Below, in pieces: positions 16,589-26,453 of a stretch of DNA of 36,865 nucleotides (position 1 is the first letter of the stretch; every line of letters starts with the position of its first letter). The stretch is from Oscillospiraceae bacterium (GTDB taxonomy: Bacteria; Bacillota; Clostridia; Oscillospirales; Oscillospiraceae): the NCBI GenBank assembly GCA_015068365.1, contig SVKR01000175.1:1-36865 (forward strand), written 5' to 3'. The notes under the pieces are model-generated. The model ran no database searches. It worked only from the letters and a program-made list of their open reading frames with translations, and was not told where the DNA came from. The position numbers were made by a program, and so were the translations under genes.

Positions 16589-19066
16589 TTACAGGGCCAT
16601 CTCCGTGCGGGAGATCAGGTCGTCCTGGCAGCCCTTGAACACCTCGACAAAGTAGGCGGAGAAGCCGGCCACTCGCACGACGAGGTCCCGGTAATTGTCC
16701 GGGTGGGCCTGCGCGTCGCGCAGCGTGTCGGCGGAGACGATGTTCAGCTGCAGCTCCATGCCGCCCCGGTCGAAGTAAGTGCATATGACGCCCTTGAGCT
16801 TTTCCAGCCCGCCCGCGCCCTGCAGGGCCGTGGGATGGAACTTCATGTTGCACAGCGTTCCGTTGCCGTAAAGCCCCTGGTCAAAGTTCAGCACGGAGTT
16901 GATGAAGGAAAGCGGCCCGTTCTTGTCCATGCCCTGCACGTTGGAGATGCCGTCGGTCAGCGGGTCGCCGAAGCGGCGGCCGTCGGGCGTGGCCCAGGTG
17001 AACCAGCCGAAGATGACGTTGGCCGTCACCGGATAGCAGCCCGCGGCGAAGCCGCCCCGGGGGCCGGTGGCGCGGTTGATGGCCTTGGCGTAGGTGCTGG
17101 CGGTGAAGTCCACGTATTTGTCCGCCTCGGGGTTGCCGTTGCCGTAGCGCGGCACGCGGCCGTTGATGATCTGGCGCAGGTCCTCATAGCCCTCCCAGTT
17201 GTGCATGATGGCGTCATACATCTCCCGGGTGGTGGCCAGCTTTTCCCTGAAGCAGACATAGTCGATGACGTTCAGCGAGTCGGCCACGTTGCCGAGGCCG
17301 ATGCAGCTGTTGCCCGTGGAATTGTACTTCGCGCCGCCCCACATGACGTCCTTGCCGGAGTCCATGCAGCCTTCCATCGTGGCGGACACCATGGGCAGCG
17401 GGTTGTGGAACGCGGCCATGGATTCCCACATGTTGATGTTGGTGCACTGCCACTTGCAGAAAAAGTCGAACTGGGTCTTGACGGCGGCGAGCACCTCATC
17501 CATGGACTGCATCTCATAGAGATAGCCCGTGGCGGGACCGGTGCGCTGGGCCTCCATGGTCTCGGGGGCTTTGCCGCTCTGCTCGTCGGCCTCGGTCAGC
17601 AGCATGTTGCCGGACTTGGGCATGCCCATGGGGTTAATGCCGTTGTTGATGGCCAGGAGCATGGCGTTGGCGATGTTGAGATAGCTCTCGGTGCCGGTGC
17701 CGCCGGGCTGGGCCCACTCATAGCCGCCGATGCCCGGCTCCACACAGCCGTGCAGGCTGTAATTCCGGGCGTCCTCCAGCGGGATGCCGCGGCTCATCAG
17801 TGCCTTGATGATGATCTGGTCGGACTCAAAGGTCGGCACGCCGCCGGCGCGCTTCGTGGTCTCGATGGCGGCCTCCCACAGCTCCGGCGGGGTGCCGGGG
17901 TGGATGCGCAGGGCCTGGGGCGGATCGTGCAGCACCAGGCGGCCGGAGGACTGGAGCATCATATAGGTGACCGGGTTGGTGGCGTCGTTGCCGTCGCGGT
18001 CCACGCCGCCCAGGGTCATGAGCTGGCCGGAGGTGTAGCCCGGGCCGGACTTGGTGGCGCCCTCGGACCAGATCTTGTTGCACTCCGCCACCTTCAGATA
18101 GAACAGGTCCAGGATCTCCTGGGCGTACTCCGGGGTGATGGTGCCGTTTGCGATGTCCTGCTCGTAGTAGCGGCCCAGATACTGGTCTACGCGCCCGTAG
18201 CTGATGCCGTGCATCTGCCCGTCCATGCACATGGCAAGCTGGTAGAGATAGATGCACTGCACCGCGTCATGGAAGTTGCGGCAGGGGTTTTTCATGATCC
18301 AGTTCAGGCAGTCGGCCATCTCCAGCAGTTCCTTTTTGCGGGCCGGGTCGGTGCACGCTTCCGCCTGGCGGGCGCACTCGGCAGCGTAGCGCTCGGACCA
18401 GTGGATCAGCCCCTCGCACACGATGGAGACGGCGCGGTAGAAGCTGTACTTATTGTTGTTGTCGCCGAAGATGCCCTCTTCCTCCATCTGAGCCATCTTC
18501 TCCTCCGCCTCGCGCTGGATGGCGCCGAAGCCCTTCTGGGTGGCCGTCCAGAAGTTGGCGGTGAAGTGGCCGACAGGGGACTGGCAGTTGTCCTTCGGGC
18601 CGAAGAACAGCACGCCGTTGCCGGTCATGTGGTCCCGGTGATAGCGGGGCATGTACTCGTCCACGATGGCGGACATGGAGTTCTTGTCCCAGAAATCGCC
18701 GGTTTCCAGCAGGTAGCGCTCGTCCTCCGGGTCGATGTCATAGGGGTCCTGCTCCCGCTTGGGGATGGAGCCGGCGCGCAGCTCCTTCATGAACCAGTTG
18801 AAGCTGGTTTCCGGGTACAGCGCGCAGCAGCGGTAGGTCTTGCCCTGCCAGCCGACGATGATCTCATCCTCGTTGACCAGAACGGGCATGTTTTCAAACA
18901 GGTTGCGCAGATTCTTTGCCCGCTTGAGAATGCCGGTAAGCTGCGGGTTGTTCATATAAAACTCCGTCACCAGCCGGTAGCGGCTGATGTCGATGCGCGG
19001 GCGGGTGCTGCGGTATTTCGCGCGGACGCGCTGCACACGCTCGGTGACCGGTTTCCACTCAAACAT
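16589..19066 (-). CDS. Pyruvate formate-lyase-like glycyl radical enzyme, substrate unknown
   Basis: Active-site Cys context YSLHGCVEPGIGGYEW; C-terminal glycyl radical motif VVRVAGFSAYFVEV...DLISRTE. Confidence 0.93.
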   Translation of the reverse strand: MFEWKPVTERVQRVRAKYRSTRPRIDISRYRLVTEFYMNNPQLTGILKRAKNLRNLFENMPVLVNEDEIIVGWQGKTYRCCALYPETSFNWFMKELRAGSIPKREQDPYDIDPEDERYLLETGDFWDKNSMSAIVDEYMPRYHRDHMTGNGVLFFGPKDNCQSPVGHFTANFWTATQKGFGAIQREAEEKMAQMEEEGIFGDNNNKYSFYRAVSIVCEGLIHWSERYAAECARQAEACTDPARKKELLEMADCLNWIMKNPCRNFHDAVQCIYLYQLAMCMDGQMHGISYGRVDQYLGRYYEQDIANGTITPEYAQEILDLFYLKVAECNKIWSEGATKSGPGYTSGQLMTLGGVDRDGNDATNPVTYMMLQSSGRLVLHDPPQALRIHPGTPPELWEAAIETTKRAGGVPTFESDQIIIKALMSRGIPLEDARNYSLHGCVEPGIGGYEWAQPGGTGTESYLNIANAMLLAINNGINPMGMPKSGNMLLTEADEQSGKAPETMEAQRTGPATGYLYEMQSMDEVLAAVKTQFDFFCKWQCTNINMWESMAAFHNPLPMVSATMEGCMDSGKDVMWGGAKYNSTGNSCIGLGNVADSLNVIDYVCFREKLATTREMYDAIMHNWEGYEDLRQIINGRVPRYGNGNPEADKYVDFTASTYAKAINRATGPRGGFAAGCYPVTANVIFGWFTWATPDGRRFGDPLTDGISNVQGMDKNGPLSFINSVLNFDQGLYGNGTLCNMKFHPTALQGAGGLEKLKGVICTYFDRGGMELQLNIVSADTLRDAQAHPDNYRDLVVRVAGFSAYFVEVFKGCQDDLISRTEMAL

Positions 19067-19278
19067 CGGTCGGTTTCCTCCTTTTTTGGCTGTTCTATGT
19101 CTGTAAGATAGAATGACTGTGCTGTAGTCGTTATATCATTATTCTATCACATGATAAATAAAATTGCATCTGTTTTTTGCAAAAAAGCGATGACAGTTTC
19201 AGGCATCGAGAAAGCCCAGGTATTCGTTGAAGACGTTGAACAGCCACCTCGCCGGCGCAGACGCGCCGCTCGGTCTCG

Positions 19279-19938
19279 TCAGCGGTCTTCAGCATGACTG
19301 CCTCCACAGCACCTGAGCTGCTCCAGCGCGCAGGCAAAGGCGTTCGCCGTGCGCCCCTCCGGGTCTTTGAAGTGGCCGCCCGGATTCCACTCCAGCGCGC
19401 AGGGGATGCCCTGCGCGCGCAGAAGCTGCTGCGTTTCGCGGATGCGCTCGCCTACGGTGCGCATCACGGGGTGGGCGGTCCTCTCCTCCTTATCGCCGAG
19501 GCTCAGGCTGACCGCCCGGACGCGGGGCGGATTATCCCGCAGATAGTCCACGAAGCCGGGGAACCACACCGAAGGCGAGGCGGCCGCCACGGCGGAAAAA
19601 CGGTCCGTGCAGCAGGCTGCCCAAAGCGAAAAAAGACCGGCAAGCGAATAGCCGCCGATGATGTACTGCCGCCCGTCGTCCGGGCAGAGGGTCAGAATGT
19701 CTGCCAGCGTCTCCGCTGCGCCGCCGCCGAAGGCTTCCCCGCGGAAAACCGCCTCCGCGCGCCAGGGCGACAGGTCGCGGCTCCAGTCCGCGACGGGCAC
19801 CGCCGCCAGGCGGAAGGCCAGGCCGGTCTTGCGCCGGATGGCGGCGGACTCGCGCTCCATCCCGGCAAGCTCGCGCGCGTCCACCGGCTGGATCAGCACG
19901 CTGTCCGCCGCAGCGTCGCCGAATTCGTAAATCTCCAT
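19279..19938 (-). CDS. Alpha/beta hydrolase (Fes/IroE-like esterase)
   Basis: IIGGYSLAGLFSLWAACCTDRFSAVAAASPSVWFPGFVDYL; NPGGHF His motif. Confidence 0.85.
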   Translation of the reverse strand: MEIYEFGDAAADSVLIQPVDARELAGMERESAAIRRKTGLAFRLAAVPVADWSRDLSPWRAEAVFRGEAFGGGAAETLADILTLCPDDGRQYIIGGYSLAGLFSLWAACCTDRFSAVAAASPSVWFPGFVDYLRDNPPRVRAVSLSLGDKEERTAHPVMRTVGERIRETQQLLRAQGIPCALEWNPGGHFKDPEGRTANAFACALEQLRCCGGSHAEDR

Positions 19939-19954
19939 TTCCGCTCCGTTTCCG

Positions 19955-20653
19955 TCAGTGCAGAAACCGTTTCAGTTCCTTTTCCGTCGCCGCCGGGAAA
20001 AGCCCGTGCAGAAACTCCGTCAGCTTCTGGCGGGACTGCTCCGGCGGGCAATGATAGACCTGCTCCGAAAAGGCGCTGCCGAAGGCCTTTTCCGGGGTGG
20101 AGTACTGCGCCGCGCCCCAGCCCCGCAGCTTTCCCGATTTGTCCCGGGAAAAGACGAAATCGCTGGTGATGACGTAGCACTGCTCCTGCAGCCGGGTGAT
20201 GGCAGCGTCAAAGCCCTTGATGCCCTCGGTCTTCTGCCAGCGCCCGTTGTAGGCGTAGCCGCCGAAGTCGCGCAAAAACTTGCTGACCACCGGCGCGTTG
20301 GCGTCGATCAGGTCAAAAAGCTGCTTGTCCTGATAGCGGGCCAGGCCGTCTTCATAGCGGGCGTCGAAGTCATAGCCGTCGCGCCGGTAGTTCGCCAGGT
20401 CCAGAAAGAGGTCCTGCCGGACGTAGGCGGCCTTTTTCCCGAAAAACTTGCCGTAGGCGCAGCCGGTCTCCCGGATGACCGGCCCTTTCCAGAACCAGGA
20501 GTTTTCCTCACCGTCATTGAACAGCATGGCCGGGTGGCAGTGCTCCTCCAGGGAAAAGCCGGGGATGGAGGAGGAAAAATAGGGGATGATGCCGTATTCC
20601 CGCACCGCGTCGATCAGATCCTGCTTCGTCCGAACATAAAAATCATAGGCCAT
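19955..20653 (-). CDS. Conserved hypothetical protein (possibly AlkZ-related)
   Basis: Well-formed 232-aa ORF, MAYDFYVRTKQDLIDAVREYGIIPYFSSSIPGFSLEEHC...; family name is a weak recollection. Confidence 0.6.
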   Translation of the reverse strand: MAYDFYVRTKQDLIDAVREYGIIPYFSSSIPGFSLEEHCHPAMLFNDGEENSWFWKGPVIRETGCAYGKFFGKKAAYVRQDLFLDLANYRRDGYDFDARYEDGLARYQDKQLFDLIDANAPVVSKFLRDFGGYAYNGRWQKTEGIKGFDAAITRLQEQCYVITSDFVFSRDKSGKLRGWGAAQYSTPEKAFGSAFSEQVYHCPPEQSRQKLTEFLHGLFPAATEKELKRFLH

Positions 20654-20675
20654 GAGGTCTCCCGAAAACGTCCTT

Positions 20676-22472
20676 TCAGATCGTGATGATCAGATTGTTG
20701 GTGTTCATGGTGTTGGTATAGGCGACATCCTTCGCCACGCGCATGATCATGCGGATGCCGATGTTGCGCTCCGGATGCTCCGGGTCGGGCTGCCAGCTGG
20801 CTGCCTTCTCCCGCAGGTCAAACTTGCTGCAGTCGTCCCGCAGGCGCAGGACCACGGTGCCGTCCTTCACCAGCACGCGCACGTCCAGATGGTGGGGCTT
20901 TCCGTCAGCAAAGCCGTGCTCGATGACGTTGCCCGCCATCTCCTCGATGCACAGCGCCAGCCGGTTCGCGGTCTTCACGGCGATGCCGCGCTCGGCGCAG
21001 AAGGGGACGACCTCGCCGGACAGGGCGACCACCTCGTCCACGCTGTGGAGCGAGCGCTCGATGCAGTCGTGCGCGGGGATGCCGAAGTCTTTCGGCAGCA
21101 GCATGTGCGATTCCAGCCCCGTCCGCCCGCTGTCCCTGGACAAGAGCATCCGCAGCACGAGGAACAGGCTCAGCACGGCCTGGCCCGCCGCATAGGCGAT
21201 CCAGACGCCGGCGGCGCCCAGGAAGGAGCTGAGCAGATAGGCCGCCAGCGCGGTAAACACGACCTCGATGTCAATGTTCACGATGTTGGCATCCAGCGTT
21301 CTGGAGACCACCTGCAGATAGTTCGCCATCGTGACGTTGAAGGCCAGAAACGGCAGGCAGATGGCATAGCAGCGCACGAAGGCCAGCGCCATGGACTGCG
21401 CCTCGCCGCCGTCGGGGACGAAAAGCACGGCGATGTACCTTGCGCAGAGAAAGACCACCGCCGCCAGCGCGATCACGCCGATAAGAATATCCGTCAGCGC
21501 CGTTTTCATGACCGTGCGGAGCCCCTTGACGTCCTGCTCGCCGATCATCATGCCGCCCATGATGAGCACCGCGCCGCCGATGCCCCAGCCCAGCGCGCCG
21601 ACGATGAAGCTGGAGTTGATCATGGCGGAGAGCGCCGTCACGCCCGCGTCGCCCGCAAGGCGGAGCAGCAGCGTGTTCAGCAGAATGGGCAGAAGCCCGC
21701 GGCTGAGCATGCACATCGCCCGGGGCAGACCGTCCCGGAGCAGGGGGGAGAGGGTGCCCTTCTGGATGGCGCGGAAAGAGAAGTGAAAGAGGCTGCTCTT
21801 TTTCAGAAAATGGGACGCCACGATCAGAAACGCCACATAGTGACTGATGCTGCTGGCCAGCGCCATGCCGAACATCCCGCCCCGGAAGACAAAGACGTTC
21901 AGCAGATCGCCCGCCACGTCCGTGACGGCGCAGGCGATGCTGGCGATCTTCGGGCGGAGCGCGTCGCCGTCAAGCTGCAAGATCGGCGTCAAAATGACGT
22001 ACAGGATAAAGCCCGGCGCGCCGAGGAACAGGCCCCGCAGGTACGCCGCGGTCTGGGTGAATACCTCCTCCGTCGCGCCCTTCGCGCCGAAGAGCAGCGC
22101 GAACTGCCCCGGCATCCCGGCGCCGAAGGCGGCCAGAAGCACGGACAGCGCGACGCCCAGCGTCAGCGTCAGGGAAAAGACGCAGTTCAGCCCGTCCCGG
22201 TCGCCCCGGCCGATGGCCTTGGTGCTCAGGTTCGTGCAGCCGACCATCAAAATCCCGCTGATGATGGAGGCAACGCTGTAGTACGGCGAGCCCAGGCCGC
22301 TGACGGCAAGCGCCGTGGTGCCCAGGTATCTGCCGACCAGAATGCCGTCGATGATCGCCGTGACGCCGCCGGTCAGCTCCGCGATCACCATGGTGATCAT
22401 GGTCTTCTGGAAGAGCTTTCTGGTGATGACGCCGTCGGCATGGGGGCCTTGCGATGTGCGATTGAGTTTCAT
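20676..22472 (-). CDS. MATE-family transporter fused to a C-terminal GHKL/RsbW-like ATPase domain
   Basis: N-term MATE (TMITMVIAELTGGVTAIIDGILVGRYLGTTALAVSGL); C-term NRLALCIEEMAGNVIEHGFADGKPHHLDVRVLVKDGTVVLRLRDDCSKFD...NIGIRMIMRVAKDVAY (N-box and G-box-like motifs). Confidence 0.9.
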   Translation of the reverse strand: MKLNRTSQGPHADGVITRKLFQKTMITMVIAELTGGVTAIIDGILVGRYLGTTALAVSGLGSPYYSVASIISGILMVGCTNLSTKAIGRGDRDGLNCVFSLTLTLGVALSVLLAAFGAGMPGQFALLFGAKGATEEVFTQTAAYLRGLFLGAPGFILYVILTPILQLDGDALRPKIASIACAVTDVAGDLLNVFVFRGGMFGMALASSISHYVAFLIVASHFLKKSSLFHFSFRAIQKGTLSPLLRDGLPRAMCMLSRGLLPILLNTLLLRLAGDAGVTALSAMINSSFIVGALGWGIGGAVLIMGGMMIGEQDVKGLRTVMKTALTDILIGVIALAAVVFLCARYIAVLFVPDGGEAQSMALAFVRCYAICLPFLAFNVTMANYLQVVSRTLDANIVNIDIEVVFTALAAYLLSSFLGAAGVWIAYAAGQAVLSLFLVLRMLLSRDSGRTGLESHMLLPKDFGIPAHDCIERSLHSVDEVVALSGEVVPFCAERGIAVKTANRLALCIEEMAGNVIEHGFADGKPHHLDVRVLVKDGTVVLRLRDDCSKFDLREKAASWQPDPEHPERNIGIRMIMRVAKDVAYTNTMNTNNLIITI

Positions 22473-23335
22473 AGTGTCTTGATCTCCACTTGTTCCTGCG
22501 TGATCCGGAGATCGGAGCACGCCTCCGCCGCACGGCGGCATTCGTCCAGTGTCTGCTGTATTTTTTTGCGCAATTCTTCGATCAGCGGGACAAATTCCGG
22601 TGCTTTCGGCCTGACGTAGAGGAGAATGCGCTCCGGCGTCACCTCCACGCGGCGGATCGATTCGTGCGTCCCGAAGGCTTCAATGCCGCGCTGCGTTGTC
22701 ACGGCGGAGCTGTCGAACAGCAGCTCCGGGTTCCGGTCCGTCCCGACGTCGATCTCGTCGGCCAGGCGGATGATCGCCGCGAGAAAGGCCGTGCGGATGA
22801 CGCCGTAGGGCGTGTGCAGCTCCGGGTATTCCGCGCTGTCGAGCAGATCTGTTTTCCTGTGGCCGCGGGAGGTCTGGATGACGGCAAAGAGAATGTCCCC
22901 CGCCGGGATCTCCAGCAGCTCGGCATACTTGCGGATGAACAGGCCGCTGTATTCGTTGTGAAAATCGCGGATCGTCTGCGCAGTGTCCGCCTTGTCATGG
23001 GTCTCAAAATAGTCGCCGAAGTCGATGGAGCGCGAGAACACCTCATAGTCCTTCTGGCTGATCCCCATCCCGATGTCGTGCAGGTAGCAGGCCATGATCA
23101 GCACGAAGCATTCGCCGGTGCTGAGGCGGCACATCTGCTCCTGCCCCAGGATGCGGTTGGCGTAATCCAGCACATCCATGCTGTGCAGAAGGGAGTGGTC
23201 CGTGAAATCGGGGAAGCGCGGGAGGAACGATTCCAGAATCCCCTGGAGCATGAAAACGCTGTCCCGCACGCGCTGATGAAGCTCCGGCGCTTCATCCTTC
23301 AGTTTTCGTTCAAGAAAAAAATCCGTATCCATCAA
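22469..23335 (-). CDS. HD-domain protein (possibly HD-CE-like)
   Basis: FPDFTDHSLLHSMDVLDYANRIL...ACYLHDIGMG...AAIIRLADEIDVG; ATGA overlap with the downstream MATE-ATPase gene. Confidence 0.85.
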   Translation of the reverse strand: MMDTDFFLERKLKDEAPELHQRVRDSVFMLQGILESFLPRFPDFTDHSLLHSMDVLDYANRILGQEQMCRLSTGECFVLIMACYLHDIGMGISQKDYEVFSRSIDFGDYFETHDKADTAQTIRDFHNEYSGLFIRKYAELLEIPAGDILFAVIQTSRGHRKTDLLDSAEYPELHTPYGVIRTAFLAAIIRLADEIDVGTDRNPELLFDSSAVTTQRGIEAFGTHESIRRVEVTPERILLYVRPKAPEFVPLIEELRKKIQQTLDECRRAAEACSDLRITQEQVEIKTL

Positions 23336-23387
23336 TCTCTATTTCCTTTGTGATGAAACTGCTTTTTTCATATTCTATCATTATTGG

Positions 23388-23432
23388 AAAGTGTCGGCAA
23401 CCTGCCGGAGGGCTGCCGGGCACTTTTTTTTA
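23388..23432 (-). terminator. Probable intrinsic terminator downstream of glsA
   Basis: AAGTGtCGGCA ... TGCCGgGCACTTTTTTTT inverted repeat; T-run on + strand is stronger than on - strand. Confidence 0.5.
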
Positions 23433-24389
23433 GTCAAAGACGTTCAGACGCAGCAGATGGGACATGTGCTGCAGCGCGGCGATGCCGCCGGCGCTGTTGC
23501 CCTTCGCGTCCAGCGCCGGGCCATAGGTGCCGATGCCCCAGCGCCCGGAGACCGAGGCGGTGATGCCGCCGCCCACGCCGCTTTTGGAGGGAATGCCCAC
23601 CAGAACGCCGTATTCCCCGGACTCGTCATAGAGCCCGCAGGTGTACATGAGGCTGCGGATGGTGCGCACATAGCCGGGGTGGAGCACATGCTTCCCGGTA
23701 AAGGGATTCCGGCCCGCGTTCGCGATCAGCAGTCCCATGTTGGCAAGCGTCCGCGCGCTGACGTTCAGCGAGCACATTCTGAAATACAGGTCCAGCGTTT
23801 TTTCCGCATCGCCTCGCAGCACGCCCTTGCTTTTCAGCAGATAGACGATGGCGCGGTTGCGGTCGCCCGTCTCGGATTCCGAGCGGTAGACCGCCTCGTT
23901 CAGCACGATGTCGTCGTCCATGCAGAAGGCTTTGGCAAAGCCCAGCAGATCGTCAAAGTCCATGATGTTGGACAGCGTGCCCATCACCTGGATGGCGCCG
24001 GCGTTGATCATGGGGTTGAAGGGCAGCTCGCTGGCGGCGTCCAGCTTCAGAATGGAGTTGAACGGGTCGCCGGAGGGTTCCATCATCACATGGGAAAAGG
24101 TCTCCCGGAAGCCGAGATATTTCAGCGACGCGGCGAGATTGATGACCTTGCTGATGCTCTGGATGGAAAAGCGCTTCTCCGTCTCGCCGAGGGCGATGAC
24201 CGTGCCGTCCGGAGCGCACACGCAAAGGCCAAAGTCCTCCGCGCTGGCCTTTTTCAGCTCCGGGATGTAGTCCGCCACCGTTCCGGCGCGGGCGCTCTCC
24301 CTGCCGTTGCAGTAGGCTTCCTCGATGACGCGGCGGATCTCCTTCGGGTCGGAAATGTCAAAATCAGGGCGTTCATAGGTGAAATACAT
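23430..24389 (-). CDS. glsA: Glutaminase A
   Basis: RFSIQSISKVINLAASLKYLG, EPSGDPFNSILKLD, NPMINAGAIQV, GVGGGI: conserved serine-dependent glutaminase motifs. Confidence 0.95.
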   Translation of the reverse strand: MYFTYERPDFDISDPKEIRRVIEEAYCNGRESARAGTVADYIPELKKASAEDFGLCVCAPDGTVIALGETEKRFSIQSISKVINLAASLKYLGFRETFSHVMMEPSGDPFNSILKLDAASELPFNPMINAGAIQVMGTLSNIMDFDDLLGFAKAFCMDDDIVLNEAVYRSESETGDRNRAIVYLLKSKGVLRGDAEKTLDLYFRMCSLNVSARTLANMGLLIANAGRNPFTGKHVLHPGYVRTIRSLMYTCGLYDESGEYGVLVGIPSKSGVGGGITASVSGRWGIGTYGPALDAKGNSAGGIAALQHMSHLLRLNVFD

Positions 24390-24464
24390 GGCAAACCTCC
24401 CTTATTTGTTCGGCTTCGCAAACCTATTGTATCATATCTGTCAATGAATCGGGCGGCGTATCTA

Positions 24465-24493
24465 TTGAAAAAAGTGCGGGAAAACGATATAAT
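24465..24493 (+). promoter_or_regulatory. Promoter of the carboxylesterase gene
   Basis: TTGAAA-N17-TATAAT. Confidence 0.75.
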
Positions 24494-24543
24494 GGAACCC
24501 GATCAGACGCAACAATATCATCCTTATCCGGGAGGAGACGACT

Positions 24544-26052
24544 ATGGAGACGAGCCTGATTGTATCGACAAGCTGCGGCCCCGTGGAGGGCTTTGCGGAA
24601 AACGGCATCCGCCGCTGGTTCGGCATTCCCTTTGCCGCCCCGCCGGTGGGCGCGCTCCGCTTTCGCCGGGCGCAGCCCCCGGAACCCTGGACGGAGGTGC
24701 GCCCATGCAAGGCCATGGGCCCGTCCCCGGTGCAGTTCGCCGCCGGCCCCATGGCAGAGACGATGACGCACTTCTCGCCCCCCAGCGAGGACTGCCTGTA
24801 TCTGAACGTCTGGGCGCCGGAGCAGGCCGAGGGCGCGCCGGTGTTCGTTTACATCTACGGCGGGGCGAATCACATGGGCGAGTCCGCCGCGCCGGACCAT
24901 GACCTCTCCGCCTTCGCCCGTGACGGCATCGTGGGCGTCAGCTTCAACTACCGGCTGGGCGCGCTGGGCTTTTATGACTTCTCCGCGCTGGGGGAGGGCT
25001 TTGACTCCAACTGCGCGGTGTCGGACATGCTGTGCGCCATGAAGTGGGTGCATGAGAACATCGCGGCCTTCGGCGGCGACCCCGGCAACGTCACCATCTG
25101 CGGCGAATCCGCCGGCGGCACCGGCGTCTACTGCCTGCTGGCTGCCCCGGCGGCACAGGGCTGCTTCCAGAAGGCCATCCCCATGAGCGGCCTGGCCGGC
25201 AACGTCACGCCCCGCTATGTCCATACGCTGAATAACGCGCTGTTCTTTGAAGCGCTCGGCCTTTCCCCGGCCGAGGCCGCGGCGGCGCTGAAGACCATGC
25301 CGGTGGCGGAGCTGGTGCGCGGCGGCGGCGCGGTCATGGCCGGGCACAACGACGCGCACCAGGGCATCTTCCTCACCGGCCCGGTCATCGACGATCTGGT
25401 GCCGGACTACCCCTGGCGGATGCTGGAGCGGGGCAGCGCAAAGGACGTCTCCCTGCTGGTGGGCACCTGCCGGGACGAGGGCGGGCTCTTCTGCATGATG
25501 GGCTGCGTGCCGCGCACCTGGGCGGACATCGAGACCTGCCTGCGCCAGGGCGGCGGCACGGCGTATCTGGAGGGCTTCCGCCGGGTCTACGGCGGCAAGC
25601 CGGAGCACGACGCGGTGGTGGACTGGGTCACCGACCGCATGTTCTGGGTGGACGCCACCCGCTGCGCCCTGGCGCAGACCCGGTTCAACCGCGTGTACGC
25701 CTACCGCTTCGACTTCGTCCCGGCGCTGTGCGCCAAAATGGGCATCGGCGCCACCCACTCCATGGACATCGCCCCGGGGCTGGACACCTACGCGGTCTCT
25801 CCCATGTCCTTTTATAACGAAACGCCCATGGCCGAACAGGAGCGCATCCACGCAAAGCTGCACGGCGCCTTCGCGGCCTTTGCCAAAACGGGCCACCCCG
25901 GCAACCCCGCCATCGAGCAGGACTGGGAGCCCTTCACCCCGGAGACACGCGCGGCCATGACCATCGACACGGTCAGCACGCTTTTGCGCAATCCCAATGC
26001 CGAGCGCCTGGCCGCCTGGGGCGACCTGGTCCTCTACGACCACGCGATGTAA
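24544..26052 (+). CDS. Carboxylesterase/lipase family protein (type B)
   Basis: EDCLYLNVWAPE, VYIYGGANHMG, GESAGGTGVYCLLAAPAAQGCFQKAI; RBS ggaggag. Confidence 0.95.
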   Translation: METSLIVSTSCGPVEGFAENGIRRWFGIPFAAPPVGALRFRRAQPPEPWTEVRPCKAMGPSPVQFAAGPMAETMTHFSPPSEDCLYLNVWAPEQAEGAPVFVYIYGGANHMGESAAPDHDLSAFARDGIVGVSFNYRLGALGFYDFSALGEGFDSNCAVSDMLCAMKWVHENIAAFGGDPGNVTICGESAGGTGVYCLLAAPAAQGCFQKAIPMSGLAGNVTPRYVHTLNNALFFEALGLSPAEAAAALKTMPVAELVRGGGAVMAGHNDAHQGIFLTGPVIDDLVPDYPWRMLERGSAKDVSLLVGTCRDEGGLFCMMGCVPRTWADIETCLRQGGGTAYLEGFRRVYGGKPEHDAVVDWVTDRMFWVDATRCALAQTRFNRVYAYRFDFVPALCAKMGIGATHSMDIAPGLDTYAVSPMSFYNETPMAEQERIHAKLHGAFAAFAKTGHPGNPAIEQDWEPFTPETRAAMTIDTVSTLLRNPNAERLAAWGDLVLYDHAM

Positions 26053-26069
26053 TTTACGGAATATGACGA

Positions 26070-26106
26070 GTTCCCGGTTCTCATCTCTGAGAACCGGGAA
26101 CTTTTA
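26070..26106 (+). terminator. Intrinsic terminator
   Basis: GTTCCCGGTTCTC-atctct-GAGAACCGGGAACTTTTAT. Confidence 0.88.
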
Positions 26107-26453
26107 TCGGGAGCGTCGCTCAATCCCGGGTGACGGCCCCCATGCTTTTCAGCAGCATGCAACAAACATGATACGTCGCGTCGCTGTCCCATAGAAAGGA
26201 CAGATCGGGGCGGCGAGAAGCAGAAACGCCTTGAACCGAGTTTCGATCCAAGGTGTATGCGATTCAAGATCGTTTTGTTTTCTGTTGCAGGAGCTATCCC
26301 GGCAAAACGCAGGCGTAGGAAAACAAAATTAGAACATAAAAAACGCATATTAAAAAGATATAAGAAGAATAATTATGTGATGATCCGCACGGGAAATCGT
26401 CAAGGAAGATTAAGCCATATATCAAAATCGCAGAGCATGTCGGAGACCTCAAA

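Noticed and set aside
16703-19111. 802-aa plus-strand ORF
   Set aside because: Antisense of the glycyl radical enzyme gene.
19131-19278. Short minus-strand frame ending ...RWLFNVFNEYLGFLDA*
   Set aside because: Looks like a possible C-terminal remnant but is too short and without family signal to call.
20652-22619. 655-aa plus-strand ORF
   Set aside because: Antisense of the MATE-ATPase fusion; Gln/Arg/His/Asp-rich shadow frame.
24424-26043. 539-aa minus-strand ORF
   Set aside because: Antisense of the carboxylesterase, which has clear catalytic motifs and a promoter.
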